A DNA stretch of 32,066 nt from an uncultured Bacteroidales bacterium (lineage in GTDB: Bacteria; Bacteroidota; Bacteroidia; Bacteroidales; Muribaculaceae): assembly GCA_958418815.1 (NCBI GenBank), contig CATZGB010000032.1, positions 1-32,066 on the forward strand. Reading direction: 5' to 3'. A model generated the notes under the pieces. It had not been told where the DNA came from and did not search any database. It saw nothing but the letters and a program-made list of their open reading frames with translations. Of this stretch, positions 8,177 through 15,536 are shown piece by piece (within the stretch, counting starts at the first letter, position 1; the number at the start of each line of letters is the position of its first letter). The position numbers and the translations under genes are program-made.

Positions 8177-8925
8177 TCAAAATAGAAAGAGAGGACGACC
8201 ATCTGGGTGGTTGCGCGCTTTACCGAGAGGTTGACATTGGTGCGCAGGGGGTCGTCGACGAGGTCGGGGCGGTCGTGGTTTATGCAGTCTGTCAGTCCGA
8301 AGCAGAATTTCAGCTCCGGGATGAGCTTGAAATACGGCAGGTAGATGTCACACCCGAAGCCGACCGAGAGCATGAACTCAGAGGATTTCGTCTTGATGAA
8401 ATCGATGTTCTTCTTGGCCACATCGACCGATGGTATCACGCCGCCGATGACATAGGGGCGCAGGTTGCGCATCCTCTGGGCGGCGAATTTCAGTTCGACG
8501 GGAAGCACAAGGTAGGCCGACTTCAGGTCCTGACGCTCGCGCACATCGTTGGCCACGTCGTAAAAGTCTATCACCCTGTTGCCAAACCACAGGCCCGGAC
8601 TGACCCTCAACGAGAAATAGTCGTTGAGGCGCAGCTCGGCGAGGCCGTTGACGCAGAATCCGGGATTGTAAGCCGGCTGCGACATGAACCAGGTCTGCCC
8701 CTGGTCGGTGACAAAACCGTTGTGGTGGAAGCTCATGCCGAATGTGTTCATCCCCACGGAAAAACCGAGATGGAAACGGCGCATGTCGGCATACGGCCTG
8801 TTCTGCACCTTGTCGTTGAGCTTCTTGGCCGACACCGGCACTGACGCGCAAAACATCGCCGCGACCAACGCCGCGACCACCGCAATCCTGCCGGCCAGGC
8901 CCGATGTCTTTCTTTTCTCACTCAT
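8173..8925 (-). CDS. porT: PorT/SprT-like outer-membrane T9SS biogenesis protein
   Basis: 250 residues. The signal peptide ends near VPVSA (residue 33). The mature part is a small beta-barrel with PorT-type features: RFHLGFSVGMNTFGM, then LRVSPGLWFGNR, YLVLPVELKFAAQR, LRPYVIGGVIPSVD, and a late SVGFGCDIYLPYFKLIPELKFCFGL segment, ending in a C-terminal strand MVVLSFYFE. PorT is required for T9SS function in Porphyromonas and for gliding in Flavobacterium (SprT). Here it is the first gene of the operon, overlapping porP by 4 nt. A generic outer-membrane beta-barrel (PF13568) is the alternative label, but context favours PorT. Confidence 0.83.
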   Translation of the reverse strand: MSEKRKTSGLAGRIAVVAALVAAMFCASVPVSAKKLNDKVQNRPYADMRRFHLGFSVGMNTFGMSFHHNGFVTDQGQTWFMSQPAYNPGFCVNGLAELRLNDYFSLRVSPGLWFGNRVIDFYDVANDVRERQDLKSAYLVLPVELKFAAQRMRNLRPYVIGGVIPSVDVAKKNIDFIKTKSSEFMLSVGFGCDIYLPYFKLIPELKFCFGLTDCINHDRPDLVDDPLRTNVNLSVKRATTQMVVLSFYFE

Positions 8926-8969
8926 TGATTTATTAACGCCGCCTGAGACTCTTTATTGCTGCCCGGGGC

Positions 8970-9006
8970 AAAAAAACGGGCTTCCAGTTAATGAATGTTA
9001 AGCCCG
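8970..9006 (-). terminator. Terminator-like hairpin ahead of the T9SS operon (possible attenuator)
   Basis: Read on the minus strand, CGGGCTT (9000-9006) pairs with AAGCCCG (8977-8983) across a 16-nt loop, followed by seven Us (8970-8976). It points into the T9SS operon, 45 nt upstream of the porT ATG, and no minus-strand gene lies behind it. It could attenuate the operon or block transcripts antisense to the lipoprotein gene. Confidence 0.5.
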
Positions 9007-9039
9007 CAACCGCATGCCCCACGTTTGGCGTTAATCTAT

Positions 9040-9047
9040 TAACTTTG
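9040..9047 (+). promoter_or_regulatory. -7 box of the small lipoprotein gene
   Basis: TAACTTTG matches TAnnTTTG and sits 16 nt before the ATG at 9064. No TTTG lies at the ideal 19-20 nt upstream; the nearest one (9024-9027) is too close. The call therefore rests on the -7 element alone. Confidence 0.55.
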
Positions 9048-9063
9048 CCTAAAATTGTGAAAA

Positions 9064-9444
9064 ATGAAGAAATTAAGGATACAGATACTGCTGATCGCAG
9101 CCGTTATTGTGGCAGGACTCGGGTTAACTTCATGTCAATATGACAGCCCCGACGAACGCTGGTACCTCAACGGCACATGGCAGTGCATGCAGTATCCCGA
9201 CGAGACCCTCACTTTCTATATGGACGGCACCGGCTTCTGGCAGAACAACTACACCGGTGAATACGAGGACTTCGATTACTACTGCGACGGAGACTACCTC
9301 TCGTTCAGATGGTATCCGGCCTACGGCCCTTCATACCGCGAAGACTGCTACATCTACGCGGCCAACTCAAACGCCATACAGATCTCATATCCGCCAAGCA
9401 GCGGCTACGGGCCCCAGACGCTATATTACTCGCGCATCTACTGA
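9064..9444 (+). CDS. Small Tyr-rich lipoprotein of unknown function
   Basis: 126 residues. The N-terminus is a lipoprotein signal (MKKLRIQILLIAAVIVAG, lipobox LTSC, Cys24). The mature part of about 100 residues is rich in Tyr, Trp and Asp and reads as short beta strands (WYLNGTWQCMQYPDETLTFY, FWQNNY, YLSFRWYP, YYSRIY). This is reminiscent of the small lipocalin-like lipoproteins common in Bacteroidales, whose LNGTW...LTF...G opening it shares. Residues after Cys24 are QYDSPDE, only loosely like the surface-export signal (Lys/Gln then acidic residues). I do not recognise a specific function. It is divergent from the T9SS operon and has its own -7 box. Confidence 0.8.
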   Translation: MKKLRIQILLIAAVIVAGLGLTSCQYDSPDERWYLNGTWQCMQYPDETLTFYMDGTGFWQNNYTGEYEDFDYYCDGDYLSFRWYPAYGPSYREDCYIYAANSNAIQISYPPSSGYGPQTLYYSRIY

Positions 9445-9482
9445 CACTGACGCCCCGGCCCCGCCGCGGCGACATCCTATCC

Positions 9483-9511
9483 CGAGTGCTTGAAACCTCG
9501 TAAAAAACAAG
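9483..9511 (+). promoter_or_regulatory. Candidate preQ1-I riboswitch (H-type pseudoknot) at the transporter start
   Basis: CGAG (9483-9486) pairs with CTCG (9497-9500). In the loop, CTTG (9489-9492) pairs with CAAG (9508-9511), across an A-run (9502-9507). This is the order and spacing of a preQ1 class I aptamer: P1, loop with the P2 5' strand, C-containing segment (AAAC) before the P1 3' strand, AAAAAAC linker, then the P2 3' strand. The P2 3' strand ends 4 nt before the ATG of a queuosine-precursor transporter gene, so ligand binding could mask the start. P1 is only 4 bp, which is short for the class. Confidence 0.55.
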
Positions 9512-9515
9512 AACA

Positions 9516-10244
9516 ATGGAAAAATCACGTCAAAACCGCCCCTGTTTCTCCCTCCCGTTCCTGACGCTGACCGTGCTTTTCGTGGTCTGCATCATCATCG
9601 CCAACCTTGTCGAAATCAAGACCGTCAGCCTCGGCCCGGTGACCGTAACCGCCGGCCTGGCCGTCTTCCCCCTTTCTTATATAATAAACGACTGCATCGT
9701 CGAGGTCTACGGATTCTCCCGCGCGCGCCTCGCCATATGGCTCGGCTTCGCCATGAGCCTGCTGGCGGCCGTGATGCTCAACATCGCCTTGTGGCTCCCA
9801 GGCGGTCCGGAATGGCATTCACAGGAAGCGATGGAGGCAATCTACGGCTCGGTGCCACGCATAATGCTGGCCAGCTTCGCGGCATTCATCTGCGGCTCGA
9901 TGGTCAACGCCTACGTGATGAGCCGCATGAAACGCTCAGCCACGGCGGCACAGGCCACACCGTCAGGCGCCACCTGGCGCTTCTCGCTCCGCGCCATTGT
10001 CTCGACGCTCTGGGGCGAGGGGACCGACTCCCTTATATTTTTCCCGATAGCTTTCGGCGGCACCCTGCCCGTGTCGACCATCATTTCACTCATCATATCA
10101 CAGGCGCTGCTCAAGACCCTCTACGAGATAATGGTGCTGCCGGTGACGGTGGCGGTGGTAAAACGCCTCAAGCGCATCGAAGGCGGAGAAATCACCGACA
10201 CATCCTCGACCAATTATTCCTGGTGGCGGCTCACCGACATCTGA
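9516..10244 (+). CDS. Queuosine precursor transporter (YhhQ/Vut_1 family)
   Basis: 242 residues and about six transmembrane helices. Family features include IIANLVEIKTVSLGPVTVTAG, the FPLSYIINDCIVEVYGFSRAR loop and the late WGEGTDSLIFFPIAF motif with acidic residues in the membrane. The family (PF02592) imports preQ0/preQ1 or queuine-type precursors for tRNA queuosine. The cytosolic loop at about 135-155 (SRMKRSATAAQATPSG) and C-terminus are variable. A preQ1-I-like pseudoknot ends 4 nt before the start codon, which independently supports the substrate call. No other queuosine genes are in the window. Confidence 0.92.
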   Translation: MEKSRQNRPCFSLPFLTLTVLFVVCIIIANLVEIKTVSLGPVTVTAGLAVFPLSYIINDCIVEVYGFSRARLAIWLGFAMSLLAAVMLNIALWLPGGPEWHSQEAMEAIYGSVPRIMLASFAAFICGSMVNAYVMSRMKRSATAAQATPSGATWRFSLRAIVSTLWGEGTDSLIFFPIAFGGTLPVSTIISLIISQALLKTLYEIMVLPVTVAVVKRLKRIEGGEITDTSSTNYSWWRLTDI

Positions 10245-10280
10245 ATCGGGCCGCCGCTCCCCCCTCCAGCCCACATTCAC

Positions 10281-10318
10281 CACAATTATAGGGCTTTATT
10301 TAATTTTTTTCATCCGAA
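10281..10318 (+). terminator. Weak terminator-like element after the transporter gene
   Basis: AGCCC near 10268 can pair with GGGCT near 10290 around a 17-nt loop, followed by a T-rich run (TTTATTTAATTTTTTTC). The stem is only 5 bp, so this is a weak call. The AT-rich stretch may instead be the upstream part of the hup promoter region. Confidence 0.25.
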
Positions 10319-10480
10319 ATAGCTTCTGTTTCAGAAAAAATCACGATATTTGCAGTTGCATTTTGGCCCGCAGCCGCCAGGTTTCGGCCTAAACCTTTAC
10401 GGTTCAACGACTTGCCCCGCCAAAGCGCTTACGACACGCCCCAAAGGCAACCATTCAATATAAACTCGATATACCCCGCT

Positions 10481-10762
10481 ATGACGAAAGCAGAAATCGT
10501 TAACGAGATTTCAAAGACAACCGGCATCGAACGTGCCGCAGTTCTCGAAACAATCGAAAAGTTCATGGAAGTGGTCAAGGACTCCCTCGCCCACGGCGAA
10601 CCGGTTTTCCTGCGCGGCTTCGGCAGCTTCATCATCAAGACCCGCTCGCAGAAGACAGCCCGCAACATCTCCAAGAACACCACCATCATCATCCCCGAAC
10701 ACAAAATCCCCGCTTTCAAGCCCGCGAAAGTGTTCATGGAAGACCTCAAGGACCAGAAATAA
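10481..10762 (+). CDS. HU-family DNA-binding protein
   Basis: 93 residues, the normal length for HU. The N-terminus is MTKAEIVNEISKTTGIE, the centre is VFLRGFGSFIIKTR (the G-F-G-S-F turn before the DNA-binding arm), and the end is IPAFKPAKVFMEDLK (the P-x-F-K-P-x-K signature). HU bends DNA and organises the nucleoid. The ATG at 10481 is chosen because homologues start at MTKAEIV; an in-frame TTG 69 nt upstream would add a non-conserved stretch. A degenerate -7 box (GATATTTG, 10344-10351) would give a leader of about 120 nt. The next gene is 78 nt downstream. Confidence 0.95.
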   Translation: MTKAEIVNEISKTTGIERAAVLETIEKFMEVVKDSLAHGEPVFLRGFGSFIIKTRSQKTARNISKNTTIIIPEHKIPAFKPAKVFMEDLKDQK

Positions 10763-10840
10763 AACGGCCCTCACGCAACGGAGTCTTCCCCCACCACCTG
10801 AGACAATTAACCGATAGCTAACCATTTAAAGTTTCTTACA

Positions 10841-10930
10841 ATGCCCAGCGGAAAAAAGAGAAAGGGCCACAAGATGGCCACCCACAAGCGTAAAAAACGC
10901 CTGAGAAAGAACCGTCACAAGAAGAAATAA
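10841..10930 (+). CDS. 29-residue basic protein, AURKAIP1/COX24 (mS38/bS22-like) family
   Basis: This short open frame reads MPSGKKRKGHKMATHKRKKR and then LRKNRHKKK before the stop, i.e. 29 residues of which more than half are Lys or Arg. The MATHKRKKRLRKNRHKKK part is the block conserved across Bacteroidota and annotated as AURKAIP1/COX24 domain, related to mitoribosomal mS38 and actinobacterial bS22. It is therefore probably a small-subunit ribosomal protein. It sits 78 nt after HU and before rng, in an A-rich translation start context (TTTCTTACAATG). Too short for most gene callers. Confidence 0.85.
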   Translation: MPSGKKRKGHKMATHKRKKRLRKNRHKKK

Positions 10931-10954
10931 TCCTTGAACTGTTCAGGCTTATTG

Positions 10955-11049
10955 AAAACGCGATATAGAAAACAGAACAAACTTTTCCCGACGGCCGCCG
11001 ACAACCCAACGGCTGACAGCCGCGAAAAAAGTTTGTTCTCGCGTTTTTG
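10955..11049 (+). terminator. Large composite hairpin between the COX24-like gene and rng
   Basis: A 13-bp perfect inverted repeat (10974-10986 with 11027-11039) is extended, after an 11-nt one-sided bulge, by AAAACGCG (10955-10962) pairing with CGCGTTTT (11040-11047). The T-run TTTTT (11044-11048) is at its end. It probably terminates the HU/COX24-like transcript. Because it lies only about 55 nt before the rng start, it could also be a leader structure. Confidence 0.6.
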
Positions 11050-11103
11050 AAAAAGCCCCCCGCTCTCTCCCACAACTCAACCCCCAATCCCCTTAATGAA
11101 CGA

Positions 11104-12753
11104 ATGAAAAGCGAACTAATCGTCGACGTACAGCCTCAGGAGGTCTCCATAGCCCTCACCGAGGACGGCCGGCTGGTCTCCCTGCAGAAAGAGAGCCGCA
11201 ACCTGGCCTACGCCGTCGGTGACATATACGTGGCGAAAGTGAAGAAGCTCATGCCGGGCCTCAACGCCGCGTTTGTCAACGTCGGCTACGAAAAAGACGC
11301 GTTCCTTCATTATCTGGACCTTGGACCCCACTTTTCTTCCTATTCCGAATTCCTCAAGCAGCTCCTCGACGACCCCAAGGCCCCCATGCCCCAGGTCCAG
11401 AAGATGAAGCTGCTGCCTGACATCGACAAACACGGCACCGTCACCGACCAGCTCACATGCGGACGCGAACTGATGGTGCAGATTGTCAAAGAGCCGATTT
11501 CGTCGAAAGGCCCCCGCCTGACCACTGAAATCTCATTCACGGGCCGATACCTTGTCCTGATTCCGTTCTCCACCAAAATCTCCATCTCCCAGAAAATCAA
11601 GACAACGGCAGAAAAACTACGCCTGCGCCACCTCGTGGAAAGCATACGCACGAAAAACTTCGGCGTCATCATCCGCACCTCGGCCGAAGGGAAATCCGTG
11701 GCCGAGCTCAACCACGAGATACAGACCCTCCGCAAATGCTGGGAGGAGACAGTGGCCAAAGCCCGCACCGCGCAAGTGCCATCGCTGATTTTCGAAGAGG
11801 AAAGCCGCATCGTCGGCGTCCTGCGCGACGTGTTCTCCCCCTCGTTCGAGAGCATACACGTCAATGAGGCGGAAGCATTCACCCAGATACAGAAATATGT
11901 AAGCCTCATCGCCCCGGAGAAAAAAGAGATTGTCAAGCTTTACACGAAAGAGACCCCGATTTTCGACAACTTCAACATCACCAAGCAGATAAAGTCGTCG
12001 TTCGGCAAGACCGTCTCATTCAAGTCAGGCGCATACATCATCATCGAGCACACAGAGGCCCTGCATGTCATCGACGTGAACTCCGGCAACCGCGCCAAGG
12101 CGGGAAACGACCAGGAGACAAACGCCCTGGAGGTAAACCTCAGGGCCGCCGACGAGATAGCCCGCCAGCTGCGTCTGCGCGATATGGGCGGCATCATCGT
12201 CATCGACTTCATCGACATGAACAAGGCCGAACACCGCCAGGCGCTCTACGAGCATATGCGCCAGATAATGGCCAACGACCGCGCACGCCACAACATCCTG
12301 CCGCTCAGCAAATTCGGACTGATGCAAATCACCCGGCAGCGCGTCCGCCCGGCCCTCGACATCGTGACAGCCGAGACATGCCCCTCCTGCTTCGGCAAAG
12401 GGGAGGTGCAGCCCTCGCTGCTATTCACCGACACCCTCAGGGAGAAACTCGCGTATCTGACCAACGACCTTAAAATCAAAGACTTCATCCTCTATGTGCA
12501 TCCCTTCGTGGAAGCCTACCTGAAGAAAGGGCTGATTTCGCTCTACCGCCGCTGGCGGCTCGAGCTGGGAGGAAAGTTCAAGATAGTGGCCGACCAGTCG
12601 CTCGCCTACCTCCAGTACAGGGTCATTGACTCAAACCGCAACGAGATAGACCTCAAGGAAGAAAAAGACCTCGACAAGACATCGACGGCAAAGACAAAAT
12701 CCAAGGCCAAGAACCGGGTCAACCAGTCAGCCTCAGCAGACGACAAAGACTGA
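11104..12753 (+). CDS. rng: Ribonuclease G/E family endoribonuclease
   Basis: 549 residues. An N-terminal S1-like domain (about 36-130: GDIYVAKVKKLMPGLNAAFVNVG) leads into the RNase H-like and DNase-like core. Catalytic Asp residues lie in HVIDVNSGNR (Asp324) and GGIIVIDFIDM (Asp368), and the Zn-link motif CPSCFGKGE (Cys426, Cys429) holds the dimer. The enzyme cuts single-stranded RNA with preference for 5'-monophosphates and matures rRNA. Length fits RNase G plus a short Lys-rich tail (about 520-549), with no RNase E scaffold. The ATG at 11104 is chosen since homologues begin KSELIVDV; the in-frame TTG at 11047 lies inside the upstream hairpin. Confidence 0.95.
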   Translation: MKSELIVDVQPQEVSIALTEDGRLVSLQKESRNLAYAVGDIYVAKVKKLMPGLNAAFVNVGYEKDAFLHYLDLGPHFSSYSEFLKQLLDDPKAPMPQVQKMKLLPDIDKHGTVTDQLTCGRELMVQIVKEPISSKGPRLTTEISFTGRYLVLIPFSTKISISQKIKTTAEKLRLRHLVESIRTKNFGVIIRTSAEGKSVAELNHEIQTLRKCWEETVAKARTAQVPSLIFEEESRIVGVLRDVFSPSFESIHVNEAEAFTQIQKYVSLIAPEKKEIVKLYTKETPIFDNFNITKQIKSSFGKTVSFKSGAYIIIEHTEALHVIDVNSGNRAKAGNDQETNALEVNLRAADEIARQLRLRDMGGIIVIDFIDMNKAEHRQALYEHMRQIMANDRARHNILPLSKFGLMQITRQRVRPALDIVTAETCPSCFGKGEVQPSLLFTDTLREKLAYLTNDLKIKDFILYVHPFVEAYLKKGLISLYRRWRLELGGKFKIVADQSLAYLQYRVIDSNRNEIDLKEEKDLDKTSTAKTKSKAKNRVNQSASADDKD

Positions 12754-12832
12754 CACCAGACTGACCGCGACCCGGCGGAACCGCCAACCCAGGCTGTGCC
12801 CCCCAGCGGCACAAGCCTCCACCGACCAAAAG

Positions 12833-12863
12833 AGCGCCGCAGCCCCCGACGGGCCGCGGCGCT
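12833..12863 (+). terminator. Terminator-like GC hairpin after rng
   Basis: AGCGCCGC (12833-12840) pairs perfectly with GCGGCGCT (12856-12863) around a 15-nt loop. Only TTTC follows, so the U-tract is poor. It is about 80 nt beyond the rng stop and before the guaA -7 box. Confidence 0.5.
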
Positions 12864-12941
12864 TTCATTCCCGCAGACATCACCCGACGCGCCATTTCCG
12901 CTTTTTTGGGGAAGAGGAGGGGATATCTCGCGAATTTTTCG

Positions 12942-12949
12942 TACTTTTG
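12942..12949 (+). promoter_or_regulatory. -7 box of guaA
   Basis: TACTTTTG matches TAnnTTTG and lies 26 nt upstream of the guaA ATG. No TTTG is found at 19-20 nt upstream (the nearest, 12905-12908, is too far), so only the -7 element is supported. Confidence 0.55.
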
Positions 12950-12975
12950 CAGACATAATCCACACGAGCTAAAAG

Positions 12976-14499
12976 ATGCAGGAAAAGATCGTCATCCTCG
13001 ACTTCGGGTCGCAGACCACCCAGCTCATAGGCCGAAGGGTCCGCGAGCTGAACACCTACTGTGAAATCATCCCCTACAACAAGTTTCCACACGATGACCC
13101 GTCGGTCATCGGAGTGATACTCTCAGGCTCACCGTTCTCGGTGTATGATGAGAAATCATTCAAGGCCGACCTGTCAAAAATCCGCAAGCGCCTGCCGGTG
13201 CTGGGCATATGCTACGGCGCCCAGTTCATGGCCTGGACCGACGGCGGCAAAGTCGAGCCCGCCGGCACCCGCGAATATGGCCGCGCCCATCTGGAATACA
13301 TCGACGCCTCGGAGCCCATCTTCAAGGACATCGAGCCCGGGACACAGGTATGGATGAGCCACGGCGACACCATCACTGAAATCCCCTCGGGATTCCGCCG
13401 CATCGCCTCCACCGACAAGGTGGAAATCGCGGCTTACCGCGTCGAAGGGGAGCAGACCTGGGGAGTGCAGTTCCATCCCGAGGTCTACCACTCGGTCAAA
13501 GGCACCCAGCTGCTCAAAAACTTCGTGGTCGACATCTGCGGCTCCAGGCAAGACTGGAGCGCGGCATCCTTCATCGAGACCACTGTCAACGACCTGCGCC
13601 AACAGCTTGGCGACGACAAGGTGGTCCTCGGCCTCAGCGGCGGAGTCGACTCCTCGGTGGTGGCCGTGCTGCTCAACAAGGCCATCGGCAAAAACCTCAC
13701 ATGCATTTTCGTCGACCACGGAATGCTCCGCAAAGATGAGTTCCACGACGTGATGCGCGACTACCAGGGCCTGGGGCTGAACGTCATCGGCGTTGACGCC
13801 TCCGCCAAGTTCTTCAAGGAACTCGAAGGGGTCACCGAGCCTGAGCGCAAACGCAAAATCATCGGCAAGGGATTCATCGACGTCTTCGACGAGGAAGCCC
13901 ACAAGATAAAAGATGTCAAATGGCTCGCCCAGGGCACCATCTACCCCGACTGCATCGAGTCGCTGTCAATCACCGGCACCGTCATCAAGAGCCACCACAA
14001 CGTGGGCGGCCTCCCCGAGAAAATGAACCTCAAGCTCTGCGAGCCCCTGCGCCTGCTGTTCAAGGATGAGGTCAGGGCCGTGGGCCGTGAGCTCGGCATG
14101 CCCGAACACCTCATATCACGCCACCCCTTCCCCGGCCCCGGTCTGGCCGTCCGCATCCTCGGCGACATCACCCCCGAGAAGGTGCGCATTCTGCAAGACG
14201 CCGACAAAATCTTCATCGACGGTCTGCGCCAGTGGGGACTGTATGACAAGGTATGGCAGGCCGGTGTCATCCTGCTGCCGGTGCAGAGCGTGGGAGTCAT
14301 GGGCGACGAGCGCACATATGAACGCGCAGTGGCATTGCGCGCCGTCACCTCGACCGACGCCATGACCGCCGACTGGGCCCACCTACCCTACGAGTTCCTG
14401 GCCGAAGTCTCCAACAAGATAATAAACCATGTGAAAGGTGTCAACCGCGTGGCCTACGACATCTCCTCGAAGCCGCCAGCCACAATCGAGTGGGAGTGA
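12976..14499 (+). CDS. guaA: GMP synthase (glutamine-hydrolysing)
   Basis: 507 residues. A class I glutamine amidotransferase domain (about 1-190) has nucleophile Cys79 in GICYGAQ and the His167/Glu169 pair in QFHPEVYH. An ATP-pyrophosphatase domain has the P-loop SGGVDSS (221-227). The C-terminal dimerisation domain ends PPATIEWE, which is the family end. The enzyme converts XMP to GMP using ATP and glutamine in the cytosol, the last step of de novo GMP synthesis. It has its own -7 box at 12942. Full length with all key residues present. Confidence 0.98.
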   Translation: MQEKIVILDFGSQTTQLIGRRVRELNTYCEIIPYNKFPHDDPSVIGVILSGSPFSVYDEKSFKADLSKIRKRLPVLGICYGAQFMAWTDGGKVEPAGTREYGRAHLEYIDASEPIFKDIEPGTQVWMSHGDTITEIPSGFRRIASTDKVEIAAYRVEGEQTWGVQFHPEVYHSVKGTQLLKNFVVDICGSRQDWSAASFIETTVNDLRQQLGDDKVVLGLSGGVDSSVVAVLLNKAIGKNLTCIFVDHGMLRKDEFHDVMRDYQGLGLNVIGVDASAKFFKELEGVTEPERKRKIIGKGFIDVFDEEAHKIKDVKWLAQGTIYPDCIESLSITGTVIKSHHNVGGLPEKMNLKLCEPLRLLFKDEVRAVGRELGMPEHLISRHPFPGPGLAVRILGDITPEKVRILQDADKIFIDGLRQWGLYDKVWQAGVILLPVQSVGVMGDERTYERAVALRAVTSTDAMTADWAHLPYEFLAEVSNKIINHVKGVNRVAYDISSKPPATIEWE

Positions 14500-14570
14500 C
14501 CCACACCAAACCCATTTCCGGGTTGAATTGTTCTCTCTTACAGTAACCATCCACATTACAACCTCGACAA

Positions 14571-15533
14571 ATGGAGAAAACGCCTTTCAACACCAACGAC
14601 ACTAACAAGAAGGCTCCGACGCCCCAGTCGCCCCTTCCTCCCGAACCTCGCGACCAGCAGGCCCCGCGCCCAACCGGCACATACCAGCCTGGGCAGCATC
14701 CTGAGACACAAGGAGGAGGGCAGAGACCACGCCCCTATCCCAACCCGGCACGCCCGGGACAGGCCACATATCCCGCTCCCCAGACCGGCTACCGTCCGAC
14801 TGCCCCAGTCGACGGGCCGGCATATCCCGGAGGCAACGGCCCGCAATATCCCGGTGGAGGATATCCCGGAGGCCCCCGCCCAATGCCTCCCGGCCGCCAG
14901 GGAGGCAAAAGCGGCGGTAGCCTGGGACTGATAATCGGCATCGTGGCCGTGGCGCTGGTGATTGTCGGAGTCGGATGCTGGTGGTATTTCGGTTACCGCA
15001 ACTCACACCCGATCCTCACGGATGACATCGATGTGGAGGAGGTGGCCGAGATACATTATCCCGACGCATCCTCAGCCCCATCCCAGACGGAGCCCCAGCA
15101 GGCGACATCCTCCGACGCTGCCGCCACGCCACAGACATCAGCTTCGGCATCCTCGGCGGCCACGGGCGTTGGAGCCGGCTCCGAGGCGGCATCCCTGTTC
15201 AACCGTCCCCTGACCTACACCGGCACGGTGACACCCGGCGGTGTGGCCTCGCTCAACATCATCCTCTTTCAGAACGGCCGCCTCGAAGGCTCCATCGATT
15301 ATTCCGGAGGAAAGTCGATGCCGCTCTTCGGCAGCTACACCTGGAGTGACAACGGCAATATGATGAACATCAACTTCACCGTAAGCTCCCCGAAAGACAA
15401 GACCTACTCTGAAAGCTGGATGGGTCAGTCGTCACACATCAAGGACGACCTCGCCCACACCCTGACATTCAAACGGATAAACACTTCGGCCGGGCAATCG
15501 ATGACCGCCTCTTTCGCCCTGCGGCAACAATGA
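14571..15533 (+). CDS. Pro/Gly/Tyr-rich single-pass membrane protein, unknown function
   Basis: 320 residues. Residues 1-113 are disordered-looking and rich in Pro, Gly, Gln and Tyr, with a YPGG repeat cluster (84-103). One transmembrane helix spans about 117-141. A Ser/Ala/Thr-rich spacer (about 163-207) leads to a beta-rich C-terminal domain (about 209-320: LTYTGTVTPGGVASLNIILF, GRLEGSIDYSGG, LFGSYTWSDNGNMMNINFTV). By charge, the N-terminus is probably cytosolic and the C-terminal domain periplasmic. I do not recognise the family. It follows guaA by 71 nt, with no clear promoter, and the next gene starts 3 nt after its stop, suggesting co-expression. Confidence 0.8.
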   Translation: MEKTPFNTNDTNKKAPTPQSPLPPEPRDQQAPRPTGTYQPGQHPETQGGGQRPRPYPNPARPGQATYPAPQTGYRPTAPVDGPAYPGGNGPQYPGGGYPGGPRPMPPGRQGGKSGGSLGLIIGIVAVALVIVGVGCWWYFGYRNSHPILTDDIDVEEVAEIHYPDASSAPSQTEPQQATSSDAAATPQTSASASSAATGVGAGSEAASLFNRPLTYTGTVTPGGVASLNIILFQNGRLEGSIDYSGGKSMPLFGSYTWSDNGNMMNINFTVSSPKDKTYSESWMGQSSHIKDDLAHTLTFKRINTSAGQSMTASFALRQQ

Positions 15534-15536
15534 CGC

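Noticed and set aside
10344..10351. Promoter of HU at GATATTTG
   Set aside because: The -7 box is degenerate and no -33 element is at 19-20 nt; mentioned in the HU entry but not called as a feature.
10412..10480. TTG start adding 23 residues to HU
   Set aside because: HU proteins start at MTKAEIV; the added residues match nothing in the family.
11047..11103. TTG start adding 19 residues to RNase G
   Set aside because: It begins inside the upstream hairpin; the family start is MKSELIVDV at 11104. A three-codon upstream frame (MNE) overlapping this ATG is probably chance.
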